A stretch of DNA of 14,264 nucleotides from Clostridia bacterium. GTDB lineage: Bacteria > Bacillota_E > RBS10-35 > JAJYVN01. Position numbers and translations under genes: made by a program. Positions 6,181-14,069 of the stretch are shown one piece after another; position 1 is the first letter of the stretch; the number at the start of each line of letters is the position of its first letter. The stretch spans positions 1 to 14,264 of the forward strand of contig DAHWHT010000335.1 of the NCBI GenBank assembly GCA_027335515.1, given 5' to 3'. The notes under the pieces were generated by a model. That model had not been told where the DNA came from and ran no database searches. It saw only the letters and a list, made by a program, of their open reading frames with translations.

Positions 6181-7257
6181 TCAGGCGGTCTCCTCCGCCG
6201 GCAGGATGCGGCAGGCGTTCACCGGGACCTCCACCCAGACGGGACTGCCGTCGGCCAGGCGCTCGCCGCCGATCACCACGACCTCGGCCTGGCTGCCGGC
6301 CAGCCGCAGACGGTGCCGCCACCCCTGATCGTGCCACCCGCTGCGCCGCACCTGCGCCGACAGCACATTGACGACGCCGTCGGTCGGGCGGTGCGGGTGC
6401 AGTCGCGCCGCCTCGGGCCGGAAGAAGGCAACGACCGGCGTCCCGGTCCGGGTTCCCGTCCAGGTACCGGCCAGGCGAATCCCCTCAGACACCAGCACCT
6501 CCGCGCCGCGGGCGCCCTCCAGCCGCCCCGGGATCAGATTGGCCGACCCCAGGAGGGACGCGACCACCGAATCCACCGGCGCCCCATACACCTCCTGGGG
6601 TGAACCGTCCTGACGCAGGCGGCCCCCGGCAAAGACCAGCACACGGTCCGCGGTGCCCATGGCCTCTTGCCGATCGTGGGTCACGTGCACCACCGTGACC
6701 CCCAGCGAGCGGTACAGCACCGACAGTTCGTCCCGCAGGGCCTCCCGCAGCGGCGCATCCAGGTTGGAAAACGGCTCGTCCAGCAGCAGCAGCGCCGGCT
6801 CGGCCGCCAACGCCCGGGCGATGGCGACGCGCTGCTTTTGTCCACCGGAGAGCTCATGCGGGTAGCGTCTCGCCAGATGCTCGATGCGCAGCAACTCCAG
6901 CCACCTCGCGGCGGCCTTCTCCCGGCCGGGGGCGCGCCGCATGCCGAACGTGACCTGTTGCAGCACACGCATATGCGGCCACAGCGCGTAGTCCTGAAAG
7001 ACCAACCCGATCCGGCGCCGTTCCACCGCGAGGTGGCGCCCGGGTCCATCCAACAGCCGGTCCCCCAGCGCGATGCGGCCCGCGTCGCGCCGCAGCAGGC
7101 CGGCGATCATATGGAACAAGGAAGTCTTGCCACTGCCGGAAGGACCAAGCAGCGCACAGTAGCTGCCGCCCGGGATCTCAAACGACACCTGGTCGGCCAC
7201 CACCACCGAGCGGCCAAACCTCTTGTGAAGCCCCTCCACCCGCAGCGTCTCACCCAT
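6181..7257 (-). CDS. ABC importer ATP-binding protein (FbpC/PotA-type, with TOBE-like C-terminus)
   Basis: A 358-residue ATPase that would power uptake by the permease encoded just upstream. It has Walker A GPSGSGKT at residues 38-45, Q-loop Gln88 (VFQDYALWPH), signature LSGGQKQR at 136-143, Walker B LLLLDEP at 156-162, and switch His194 (VTHDRQEA). After about residue 235 a further 120 residues (GSANLIPGR..., FFRPEAARLHPH...) match the TOBE-type regulatory region of the iron, polyamine and sulfate importer ATPases, and overall length is normal. The ATG at 7257 has GGAGGG just upstream and starts 29 bases after the permease stop; an in-frame ATG at 7308 overlaps the permease gene and lacks a ribosome-binding site. 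It is the third gene of the operon. The substrate cannot be read from this subunit. Confidence 0.93.
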   Translation of the reverse strand: MGETLRVEGLHKRFGRSVVVADQVSFEIPGGSYCALLGPSGSGKTSLFHMIAGLLRRDAGRIALGDRLLDGPGRHLAVERRRIGLVFQDYALWPHMRVLQQVTFGMRRAPGREKAAARWLELLRIEHLARRYPHELSGGQKQRVAIARALAAEPALLLLDEPFSNLDAPLREALRDELSVLYRSLGVTVVHVTHDRQEAMGTADRVLVFAGGRLRQDGSPQEVYGAPVDSVVASLLGSANLIPGRLEGARGAEVLVSEGIRLAGTWTGTRTGTPVVAFFRPEAARLHPHRPTDGVVNVLSAQVRRSGWHDQGWRHRLRLAGSQAEVVVIGGERLADGSPVWVEVPVNACRILPAEETA

Positions 7258-7286
7258 CGCCCTCCACCCTTCCCCCGGCCCACCCG

Positions 7287-9119
7287 TCAGGCCCCCTGGT
7301 CGCGCCATCGAGCCGCAGCCCTGGCCGGCGCGGGCACAAAGCGCCGCAGGACGGTGCGCAAGAGGAGGACCAGCGCGATCAGGAGCACCGCGGCGCTCAC
7401 GGCCAAAGCGGTTCCGACGCCGTACAGCTCCGTGTTGAAGAAGTGGTTCACCTCGACCGCCAGGGTCGGGTGGCCGGCGGGATACAGGAACTCAGAGGCC
7501 GGCAGCTCAAATGCCGTGTTGGCCAACACGAAAAGCCAGAGCACCAGCACGCCGTCGGCAAGCAGCGGCAGGATCACGCGCCCCAGGAGCCGCCCGATCC
7601 CCGCGCCCAGCACGCGCGCGGCAGACAGGAGCCGCCCGTCCAGTTGCTGCAGGGAGCCCATCTGGAACCGCAGGACGTAGGGCAGCCCGCCGGCGAGGTA
7701 GGCCAGCGTCAGGCTCCAGACCGTGCCGAAAAGATGCAGGTGCACCCGCGCCAACCATGGCTCGTTCCAAAGAAAGACGTACCCGGCGGCCAGGATCATC
7801 CCCGGAATGCTGATGGTCCAGAGGGACACGCCCTCCAGCCACGCGCCGAGGCGCCCGGAGCCATGCGTGCCCAGGTAGGCCAGGAGCGTCCCCAAAAGGA
7901 CGGCCGCCGTCGCGGTCACCACCGCCAGCCGCATGGAGTATCCCATCGCCGCGACGCCGCGCGCCCCCACCTGGGCGCCCAGCGCCGCATAGTTGGAGAG
8001 GGTCAAGTGGTACGAGCCCATACCGAAGCTGAGGGACTTGGAGACCGACTCCAAGAGGATGGAACCGGCGGGAATGCCCAGCGCCAGAAGGAAAAACCCG
8101 CTGACACCCGCAAAGACGGGCCAGCGCCAAGGACCGAGGCGGGTGGGCTCCGGCGGGCGGTACCCGGCGTGGATGGTCGCAAAGCGGCTGCCGCCCAACA
8201 CCCACAGCTGCAGCACGATCGCCAGCCCCACGGCCAACGTCAACAGCAGCGCGAGCGCCCCGGCGCCGGAGAAGTCGGTGGGGATGTCATACATGGCCGA
8301 GTAGATACCGTACGTCAGGAGCGGAAACGGGTGGCTTTCGGCCACCGTGATCGCCACGCCGAAATCGCTGAGGACATCGGCGAACACGATCGCCGCCCCG
8401 CTGGCGAAAAAGGGGATCAAAAGCGGCAGATAGACCCGGCGCCACACCCCCCAGGGGCTGGCGCCCAGCGTGCGGGCCACCGCCTCCTGCTCGCCGCCAA
8501 TCCAGGGCAGCGCGACGCTGACCGCCAGGAACGCAAACGGAAAGAACTTCAGGGCAAGGATGGCCCCGACACCCCACGGGCTGCCGAAGATCGCGGGCGC
8601 CCACGCCGGCTCGTGCACCATGCGGGAAAGCAGCCCCATCGGTTGGAGAAAGAACGTCCACCCCTCGGCCACCAGAAACGAGGGCAAAAGCAACGTGCAC
8701 CAGACCAGGCCGGTCCACCAGCCGCGGCCGGGCAGGTCCGTGCGCCCGACCACCAGGGCCAGCACGCCGCCGAGGAGCGAGGCCGCCAGGCCGGCCCCCA
8801 GGCTCATGAGCAGTGAGTCGGCGAGCATGCGGAAATCAAACGGGGTGTGGAGCACACGCAGCAGGGCGCTCGGATCGAAGCGAAGGCTCGGATGCCGCGC
8901 AAAGAGGTGGGGAAACACCGCCTGCGCGACGACCGCCAGGAGCGGCAGGACGATGAGCAGCCCGAGGGCCGCGAGCCCGATGCCCATCACCGCGTCCTGA
9001 CCACCGAATCGGCGGGGCACCCTCGGGCGGGCGGGGCGGGGGGGCCTGCCCCGCGCGGGCGCCCCCGCCGCCGCCACTCCAACCTGCCCACCGGCCTGGG
9101 GCTGCGGCTCCGCCATCAT
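7287..9119 (-). CDS. ABC importer permease, two halves fused (FbpB/ThiP-like)
   Basis: A 610-residue integral membrane protein carrying two permease units in one chain, as in iron(III) (FbpB) and thiamine (ThiP) importers. Residues 1-42 are a hydrophilic Ala/Gly/Arg/Pro-rich tail; the first membrane segment is about 45-69. The ATPase-coupling EAA loops are visible in both halves: EQEAVARTLGAS at 210-221, followed by VYLPLLIPFF, and LDGRLLSAARVLGAG at 493-507, followed by VILPLL. The halves meet around residues 310-335 (GGSRFATIHAGYRPPEP). The start ATG overlaps the binding-protein stop as ATGATGG, so translational coupling is likely; a second ATG at 9116 follows immediately. A frame extending to 9197 runs inside the upstream gene and reads as out-of-frame sequence. 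The long disordered N-terminus is slightly unusual. Confidence 0.92.
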   Translation of the reverse strand: MMAEPQPQAGGQVGVAAAGAPARGRPPRPARPRVPRRFGGQDAVMGIGLAALGLLIVLPLLAVVAQAVFPHLFARHPSLRFDPSALLRVLHTPFDFRMLADSLLMSLGAGLAASLLGGVLALVVGRTDLPGRGWWTGLVWCTLLLPSFLVAEGWTFFLQPMGLLSRMVHEPAWAPAIFGSPWGVGAILALKFFPFAFLAVSVALPWIGGEQEAVARTLGASPWGVWRRVYLPLLIPFFASGAAIVFADVLSDFGVAITVAESHPFPLLTYGIYSAMYDIPTDFSGAGALALLLTLAVGLAIVLQLWVLGGSRFATIHAGYRPPEPTRLGPWRWPVFAGVSGFFLLALGIPAGSILLESVSKSLSFGMGSYHLTLSNYAALGAQVGARGVAAMGYSMRLAVVTATAAVLLGTLLAYLGTHGSGRLGAWLEGVSLWTISIPGMILAAGYVFLWNEPWLARVHLHLFGTVWSLTLAYLAGGLPYVLRFQMGSLQQLDGRLLSAARVLGAGIGRLLGRVILPLLADGVLVLWLFVLANTAFELPASEFLYPAGHPTLAVEVNHFFNTELYGVGTALAVSAAVLLIALVLLLRTVLRRFVPAPARAAARWRDQGA

Positions 9120-10228
9120 CCGGCAATCGTGTCCTTGAACCATGTCTGGATCTTGGAGTAGTTGGTGCCCTGCCAACGGACCGGAACGAGGTTCCACTGG
9201 ATGCCCGTCTGTTGGCGGACGGCGTTCGGCTTCTCACCTTTGATGATGGGATTGAAGTTCGAGTCGCCACCGCCCTTGGTGAGCATCACCTTCTGGCCCT
9301 GCGGGGAGAGGACGAAGTTCGCAAACTTCTTGGCCGCGGCCAGATCCGGTGCGTTCTTGGCAATCCCCAGGACGCCGGGCAGCATCGTCACACCGCTGCT
9401 CGGATAGACGATCTTGATCGGCGCGCCCTGCTGCATCGCCTGGATCTCCGCGGAATCCTGGGCGATCGCGACCTTGATCTGCCCGGTGCTCAGGGCCTGC
9501 AGGGTCGGCTTGTTCGTGGGGAAGACCTTCAGACCGTTTGCCTTGAGCGCCTCGAAGTAGCGTTGCCCCCCCGAATTGCCGTACAGGTGGAAGAGGCCGG
9601 CCACCACGGGATAGGTGGGACCCGAGATCGCCGGGTTGTCCATGCCGACCCCGTTCTTGAAGAACGGCTTGAGGAGATCGTTCCAATTCTTAGGAACGTC
9701 GGCGGCGGGCACCAGCTTGGTGTTGTAGGCAATGGCGCCGGCGGCCGTGACCCCCGTGGGGATGTAGCTGCCGTCGGGGGATTGCAGTGCCTTGCCGATG
9801 CGGGTGTAGTTGGCGGCGTTGGCCGGCTGCCAGTGCTGCAGCAGGAGCCCCGCCTGGTCCAACGTCTGCATGGTCCCGTCCCCGTCGAACCAGGCAACGT
9901 CCCACTGCGGATTGTTCTTTTCCGCCTCGATCTTGGCCACCAGAGGCCCGGTGCTGAGGTCGTCCAGCTTGACCGCGATGCCGGTGGCCTTCTGGAAGGC
10001 GGTCGCCATGGCCTGGTCGTAGCCCTCGGCGGCGTAGATGACCAACCGCCCCTTGTGCCCGGCGGCCCGGCTGGCCGCGGGCGAAGACGCCGTCTTGGCC
10101 GCAGGCGTACCCCCACCGGAGGCGGCCTTGTGGGCGGCCCCCGAAACGGGCGCGGATCCGCAGCCGGCGAGCACGGCAAGCATGGCCGCGCAGAGCGTAC
10201 CCACCGCCGCCGACCGTCCTGAACGCAC
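9116..10228 (-). CDS. ABC importer substrate-binding lipoprotein
   Basis: A 370-residue extracytoplasmic solute-binding protein and first gene of the importer operon. Residues 1-23 are a lipoprotein signal peptide (basic start, hydrophobic core, LAGC lipobox with lipidated Cys23). Residues 24-58 form an Ala/Gly/Ser/Lys-rich tether, and the binding fold starts near residue 60 with RLVIYAAEGYDQAMATAFQKATGIAV. NNPQWDVAWFDG and GAIAYNTKLVP are typical of the family that binds Fe(III), aminoethylphosphonate, polyamines or thiamine. I see no clear adjacent-tyrosine iron site, so iron is not assured. The GTG start has GGGAGGG about six bases upstream. The stop overlaps the permease start. Family confidence is high; substrate confidence is low. 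Confidence 0.93.
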   Translation of the reverse strand: MRSGRSAAVGTLCAAMLAVLAGCGSAPVSGAAHKAASGGGTPAAKTASSPAASRAAGHKGRLVIYAAEGYDQAMATAFQKATGIAVKLDDLSTGPLVAKIEAEKNNPQWDVAWFDGDGTMQTLDQAGLLLQHWQPANAANYTRIGKALQSPDGSYIPTGVTAAGAIAYNTKLVPAADVPKNWNDLLKPFFKNGVGMDNPAISGPTYPVVAGLFHLYGNSGGQRYFEALKANGLKVFPTNKPTLQALSTGQIKVAIAQDSAEIQAMQQGAPIKIVYPSSGVTMLPGVLGIAKNAPDLAAAKKFANFVLSPQGQKVMLTKGGGDSNFNPIIKGEKPNAVRQQTGIQWNLVPVRWQGTNYSKIQTWFKDTIAG

Positions 10229-10251
10229 GAGAATCCCTCCCTCATCCGGTT

Positions 10252-10276
10252 GGTGCCAAGGCCTTTGGCGAGCACC
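10252..10276. promoter_or_regulatory. Imperfect palindrome in the importer operon leader
   Basis: Arms GGTGC and GCACC enclose a core containing CCAAGGCC and TTTGG, giving an imperfect dyad immediately downstream of the candidate promoter and about 24 bases before the GTG. It could be an operator or a leader hairpin controlling the importer. Confidence 0.4.
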
Positions 10277-10304
10277 ACCCTACCGGCCCGCCGCCCGGGA
10301 CCAA
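10277..10304 (-). promoter_or_regulatory. Candidate promoter of the ABC importer operon
   Basis: Minus-strand TTGGTC (-35-like, 10304-10299) and TAGGGT (-10-like, 10282-10277) separated by 16 bases. Both match consensus only partly. Initiation would lie near 10270, giving a leader of about 40 bases that contains the imperfect palindrome. Confidence 0.35.
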
Positions 10305-10571
10305 GGGAGAAGCCGTTACCGCGTCGTGAAGATTGCGCGAACGCCCGCGGTAGGTTTGGCGAAGGGCGGCTCGGCCGGGCGGCTCGGCCGGGCGCCCCCT
10401 TCGGCCGCCGCCGCAGCTTGGGGGTCCCGGCCCGGACGCCCCGGGAAGCCGGCGCGCGGCACGCACGCGACCTGTGGGGCGGGTGCTCCGGCCGGGGTGG
10501 GGTTCCGGCGGCCGCGCCCGGGCCGGGCGGATCGCTGCGGCCGCCTGTCACACTATCTAGCGTTTTTCGTA
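10305..10571. other. Divergent intergenic region, no gene seen
   Basis: Separates the minus-strand importer operon from the plus-strand regulator-Hyf operon. It is mostly very GC-rich, with a 13-base tandem duplication at 10368-10393, and turns AT-rich from about 10550. A frame continuous with the regulator runs through it but reads as Arg/Pro/Gly-rich low-complexity sequence without homology signals, so I treat it as non-coding. Confidence 0.5.
10368..10393. repeat. 13-base tandem duplication (GGCTCGGCCGGGC, two copies)
   Basis: Two exact abutting copies in the divergent intergenic region, flanked by GAAGGG (10361-10366) and CCCTTC (10397-10402), so the block could fold into a stem. May be replication slippage in GC-rich DNA. 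Confidence 0.65.
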
Positions 10572-10600
10572 TTGACGTATTCCGCGGTTTACTTCAGTAT
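10572..10600 (+). promoter_or_regulatory. Candidate promoter of the ArsR-hyf operon
   Basis: TTGACG (five of six to the -35 consensus) and CAGTAT (three of six to the -10) with 17-base spacing, in an AT-rich island. Initiation near 10607 would give a leader of about 36 bases. CGTATT is repeated directly around the -35 (CGTATTGACGTATT), a possible site for autoregulation. Confidence 0.5.
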
Positions 10601-10630
10601 GGCCACGGCCTGCAGCCACGTCTCCGGACT

Positions 10631-10639
10631 GGGGTGATC
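10631..10639 (+). promoter_or_regulatory. Shine-Dalgarno deciding the ArsR start
   Basis: GGGGTGATC closely matches the 16S-complementary GGAGGTGATC, with its core about eight bases before the GTG at 10643. An in-frame GTG lies inside it at 10634 but has no site of its own. Confidence 0.55.
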
Positions 10640-10642
10640 GCG

Positions 10643-11047
10643 GTGATCGGCGACCTGCAGCGCTTCAAGGCGGACTATCTCAAGGCCATGGCACACCCGG
10701 CCCGCGTCCGGACCCTGGAGGTCCTGCGCCAGGGCGAGGCCGCGGTCGCGGATGTCCAGGCGCAGATCGATGCGGACGTGGCCAACCTCTCCCAGCACCT
10801 GGCCGTGCTGCGCCGCGCAGGCATCGTCTCCGCGCGCAAGGTGGGACTCCACGTCCTTTACAGTGTGCGGGACACCGAGGTGTTCACCATCCTGGACGTC
10901 CTGCGCGGGGTCTTCAGCCAGCGGGTCGCTTCGATGCAAACCGTCCTCGCGGCCGACGGGGGCCAGCCCCCGGCGGATGCCAAACCCCGGGGACGGGCCA
11001 AGACCGCGCCGGGCGGCGGCCGCACCTCCAGGCCGGTGCGGCCGTGA
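10643..11047 (+). CDS. ArsR-family winged-helix transcriptional regulator, cysteine-free
   Basis: A 134-residue DNA-binding protein. Residues 13-28 (LKAMAHPARVRTLEVL) are the classic ArsR first helices, VANLSQHLAVLRRAGIV at 46-62 is the recognition helix and turn, and residues 63-75 form the wing. The dimerisation helix follows (FTILDVLRGVFSQRV), then an unusual Ala/Pro/Gly/Arg/Lys-rich tail of about 30 residues. There is no cysteine, so sensing by a metal-thiolate or redox-cysteine site, common in this family, is excluded. Start choice rests on GGGGTGATC ahead of the GTG. Its TGA overlaps the GTG of the hyfB-like gene (GTGA), implying translational coupling and that it senses a condition relevant to the complex; autoregulation at the upstream promoter is inferred. 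The signal is unknown. Confidence 0.85.
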   Translation: MIGDLQRFKADYLKAMAHPARVRTLEVLRQGEAAVADVQAQIDADVANLSQHLAVLRRAGIVSARKVGLHVLYSVRDTEVFTILDVLRGVFSQRVASMQTVLAADGGQPPADAKPRGRAKTAPGGGRTSRPVRP

Positions 11048-13038
11048 CCTGGCTGCTGCTGGCCGGACTGGGCGCCTACGTGCTGGCCGCCGCTTTGGGC
11101 GGCCAAAGGCCCACCGCGCGGCTCGGCACACCCCTGGCCCTGGCGGGCGGGGTCCTGTGCGGCGCGCTCGGCGTGGGGGCCTTTCTGGGGGCGGGGCTGC
11201 GGGTGCTGGTCCGCTTCGGACCACCGGGCATGCACGTGGGCCTGCGGGTGACCCCGCTTTCGGCGTTGTTTCTCGTACTGATCAGCGCGGTCGGCATCCT
11301 CGCCTCCGTGTATGGATCGGCGTATGTCGCCCATCTCCCCGGACCCAAGCGGCGCTCCGTACAGACCTTTGCCCCGCTTTTCCTGCTGTCGATGACGCTG
11401 GTGGCCCTCGCCGCAGACCTCGTGGCCTTTCTCATGGCGTGGGAGCTGATGTCCCTCACCTCCTATGCGCTGGTGATGACCGACCGGGAACGACCCGAGG
11501 TCGTCCGCGCCGGCTACATCTACCTGCTGATGACCCACGTGGGGGCCACCTGCCTGCTCGCGGCCTTCCTCCTGCTCACCAACGCCACGGGATCCATGGC
11601 CTTTTCGGTTTGGGCACACGCCGCCCCGACCCTACCGCCCGGACTGCGCTCCGTGGTGTTCCTGCTGGTTCTGGCCGGTTTCGGCAGCAAGGCGGCCCTG
11701 GTACCGCTGCATGTTTGGCTGCCGCGCGCGCACCCGGTCGCCCCGAGCCACATCTCCGGGCTCATGTCGGGGGTGATGCTCAAGGTCGCCATCTACGGCT
11801 TGGTGCTCATCGGCTTTGGCGTCCTTGGTCCGGGCCCGTTGTGGTGGGGCCTGCTCGTGGCCGGATTGGGGGGGCTCTCCTCGGTGCTGGGGGTGCTCTA
11901 TGCCCTGATGGAGCACGACCTGAAGCGGCTGCTTGCCTTCCACAGCGTGGAAAACGTCGGCATCATCGCCATGGGCCTGGGGGTGGCCCTCATCGCGCAG
12001 CACGCACGGCTGCCCCTCGTGGCGGCCGTGGCGCTCGTGGCCGCCCTCTACCATACGATCAACCACGCCCTGTTCAAAACGGCCCTCTTTCTCAACGCCG
12101 GCGCCGTCCAGTTCGCCGGGGCCGGGCGGAACCTGGACGCGATGGGCGGGTTGCTCCCGCGCATGCCGTGGACGGCCGTGTCGCTCCTGGCGGCGGCCGC
12201 CTCGATTTCCGGGCTGCCCCCCTTCAACGGCTTCATCAGCGAGTGGCTGACCTATCAGTCCCTGGTGCGGCTGGCCGGCCAGGGGCCGCGCCTGCTGGCG
12301 CTCTGCGCGTTCGCGGGTGTGTTGGCGCTGGCCCTCACCGGGGGGTTGGCCGCGGCCTGTTTCGTGAAGGCGGGCGGGGTGTCGCTTTTGGGGCGACCCC
12401 GATCGGAAGCTGCGGCGCGGGCCCGAGAGGTTCCCGCCGCCATGCACGTCCCGGGCCTGATCCTGGCGGCGGCCTGCCTGGCGCTGGGCCTGCTGCCCGC
12501 CTGGGTCGTGGGGCCGCTCTCCCGGGTGGCCGCATCGGTCCTGCGCCTGGGCCCTGGCGTCATGCCTTCCGCCGCCGTCCGCCTCTCCCTGCCGTGGGCC
12601 GGGGCCCACGTGGCACCGCTCGCCTTCGGGGCCGGAGCGCTCCTGGCGGTGGGAGGGATCACGGCGCTCGTCGTCGCGAGCCGCCGGACGGGTCCCGGGC
12701 CCGAGGTGCGTCCCCCGTGGGCCTGCGGCGGCACGCTCGCGCTGCAGAGCCAGTATTCGGCGACGGCCTATGCCAAGCCGTTCCGCCAGGTCTTCGGGGT
12801 GATCTACCGCCCGGTGCGCTCGGTGCGGGTGGAAACCACCGTCCACCCGTTTTTCCAGTCGCGGGTCGCCTATGAGGGGAACATCACCCATGTGTTCGAT
12901 CGCTACGTGTACGCACCCCTGATCGCGGGCGTGGTCGCGCTGTCACGGCAGGGCAGGCGCCTGCAGTCCGGGTCGCTGCGCCTGTATCTGGGGTACATCC
13001 TGGCCACCCTGGTGCTGCTGCTGGCCTTGGCGCGTTAG
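11044..13038 (+). CDS. hyfB: HyfB-like (NuoL/M-type) membrane subunit of a hydrogenase-4-type complex
   Basis: A 664-residue antiporter-like ion-translocating subunit of complex-I-related membrane complexes. Conserved elements are Glu134 in MAWELMSLTSYALV, Lys216 in GSKAALVPLHVWLPRAHPVAPSHISGLMSGVMLK, Lys247 in the same block, and HTINHALFKTALFLNAGAV near 337-355 with Lys345. These are the buried charged residues expected of a proton-conducting member. The C-terminus (ITHVFDRYVYAPL, then RLQSGSLRLYLGYILATLVLLL) matches HyfB/HycC rather than NuoL or Mrp. The GTG start overlaps the regulator's stop and has only a weak Shine-Dalgarno, so it probably depends on coupling. MnhA/NuoM-type proteins are the alternative, but the neighbours favour HyfB. 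Confidence 0.88.
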   Translation: MTWLLLAGLGAYVLAAALGGQRPTARLGTPLALAGGVLCGALGVGAFLGAGLRVLVRFGPPGMHVGLRVTPLSALFLVLISAVGILASVYGSAYVAHLPGPKRRSVQTFAPLFLLSMTLVALAADLVAFLMAWELMSLTSYALVMTDRERPEVVRAGYIYLLMTHVGATCLLAAFLLLTNATGSMAFSVWAHAAPTLPPGLRSVVFLLVLAGFGSKAALVPLHVWLPRAHPVAPSHISGLMSGVMLKVAIYGLVLIGFGVLGPGPLWWGLLVAGLGGLSSVLGVLYALMEHDLKRLLAFHSVENVGIIAMGLGVALIAQHARLPLVAAVALVAALYHTINHALFKTALFLNAGAVQFAGAGRNLDAMGGLLPRMPWTAVSLLAAAASISGLPPFNGFISEWLTYQSLVRLAGQGPRLLALCAFAGVLALALTGGLAAACFVKAGGVSLLGRPRSEAAARAREVPAAMHVPGLILAAACLALGLLPAWVVGPLSRVAASVLRLGPGVMPSAAVRLSLPWAGAHVAPLAFGAGALLAVGGITALVVASRRTGPGPEVRPPWACGGTLALQSQYSATAYAKPFRQVFGVIYRPVRSVRVETTVHPFFQSRVAYEGNITHVFDRYVYAPLIAGVVALSRQGRRLQSGSLRLYLGYILATLVLLLALAR

Positions 13039-13136
13039 CAACCCGTCCCTCCAGGCGCAGTGCCGCTCGGTCGTGTTGGACAGGTGCCCCCCGGCGGGGC
13101 GTGGCGGGGATAGCGGGGGAAGGCGGGGGCGCGCGA

Positions 13137-14069
13137 ATGGCGGTCTGGGGTGCGTCGCTGGCCCAGGTTGCGGCGATCGTCGTTCTGGCTCCGTTGGTGC
13201 AGGGGGTGATCCAGCGGCTCAAGGCCCTGGCGCAGGGACGGCACGGTCCCGGTGTGTTGCAGCCCTACTTCACCCTGGCCAAGCAATGGCGCCGCCAGGA
13301 CGTCCGGCCGCAGGCGGCGTCGTGGGTCTTTGCGGCCACCCCGTCCCTGGCGCTGGGTGTCCTGCTGGCGGCGGCGCTGGTGCTGCCGCTGCTGTGGAGC
13401 CCGGCCCCCCTGGGCGGCGCCGGCGACTTTCTGGTCCTGGTCGGCCTGCTGGCGCTGGAGCGCTTTTTGCTCACCCTGGCGGCCCTGGACAGCGGCACCC
13501 CCTTCGCGGGCCTGGGCAGCAGCCGTGAGAGCACGGTGGGCGCCCTGGTGGAACCCGCCCTGTTCGCCCTCGCGCTGCCCTGGCTGGTGATGGCCGGGGG
13601 TACGGCGTGGCCCGCCCTGCTCTCGGCTTCGGCGGCGGCCGCGCCGTTCAGCGTGGTGCGCTTCTTCGGACTGGGCGCCGCGCTCATCCTCTCGCTCGCC
13701 GAGACCGGCCGCCTGCCGGTGGACAATCCGGACACGCACCTTGAGCTGACCATGATCCACGAAGCGATGCTCTTGGAGTATTCGGGTCCGTCGCTGGCGC
13801 TGCTCTCCCTGGCCCAGATGGTCAAGCAGGTGCTGGTGCTGGCGCTGATTGCCGATCTGCTGCTGCCGTGGGGCCTGACGCTCGCCGCCCTGCCGCTGCC
13901 CCTGCGGCCGCTGCTGGTCCTGATCGAATGGCTGGCGCTCGCCGCGGGCCTGGCGCTGGCCGAGTCGCTGTCGGCCAAGCTGAGGTTTTTCCGCCTGCCG
14001 GCCTACCTCGGGGCGGCGACGGCGCTGTCCTGTGCGGCCGCGGTGCTTCAGGTCTGGGGGTTGCGTTGA
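13137..14069 (+). CDS. hyfC: HyfC/HycD-like (NuoH-type) membrane subunit
   Basis: A 310-residue membrane protein of the NuoH/HyfC family, which links the ion-pumping arm to the catalytic arm. Family landmarks are GRHGPGVLQPYFTLAKQWRRQ around 34-54, SSRESTVGALVEP at 128-140, and the long loop ETGRLPVDNPDTHLELTMIHEAM at 189-211 with its acidic cluster. Overall length and the multiple hydrophobic spans are normal. I chose the ATG, which has a GGGGG tract about seven bases upstream, over a GTG at 13101. It follows the hyfB-like gene after 98 bases and its stop overlaps the next start by one base. Confidence 0.9.
   Translation: MAVWGASLAQVAAIVVLAPLVQGVIQRLKALAQGRHGPGVLQPYFTLAKQWRRQDVRPQAASWVFAATPSLALGVLLAAALVLPLLWSPAPLGGAGDFLVLVGLLALERFLLTLAALDSGTPFAGLGSSRESTVGALVEPALFALALPWLVMAGGTAWPALLSASAAAAPFSVVRFFGLGAALILSLAETGRLPVDNPDTHLELTMIHEAMLLEYSGPSLALLSLAQMVKQVLVLALIADLLLPWGLTLAALPLPLRPLLVLIEWLALAAGLALAESLSAKLRFFRLPAYLGAATALSCAAAVLQVWGLR

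Noticed and set aside
7443..8816. Plus-strand frame opposite the permease
   Set aside because: His/Gln/Arg-rich antisense translation; the minus strand shows membrane segments and two EAA loops.
10250..10642. N-terminal extension of the ArsR protein by 131 codons
   Set aside because: Low-complexity translation covering the promoter and tandem repeats; the family's N-terminus and a good Shine-Dalgarno are at 10643.
10752..12875. Plus-strand frame of about 700 codons across the ArsR and hyfB-like genes
   Set aside because: It is out of frame with both recognisable proteins and its translation is Arg/Gly/Pro-rich with no family match.
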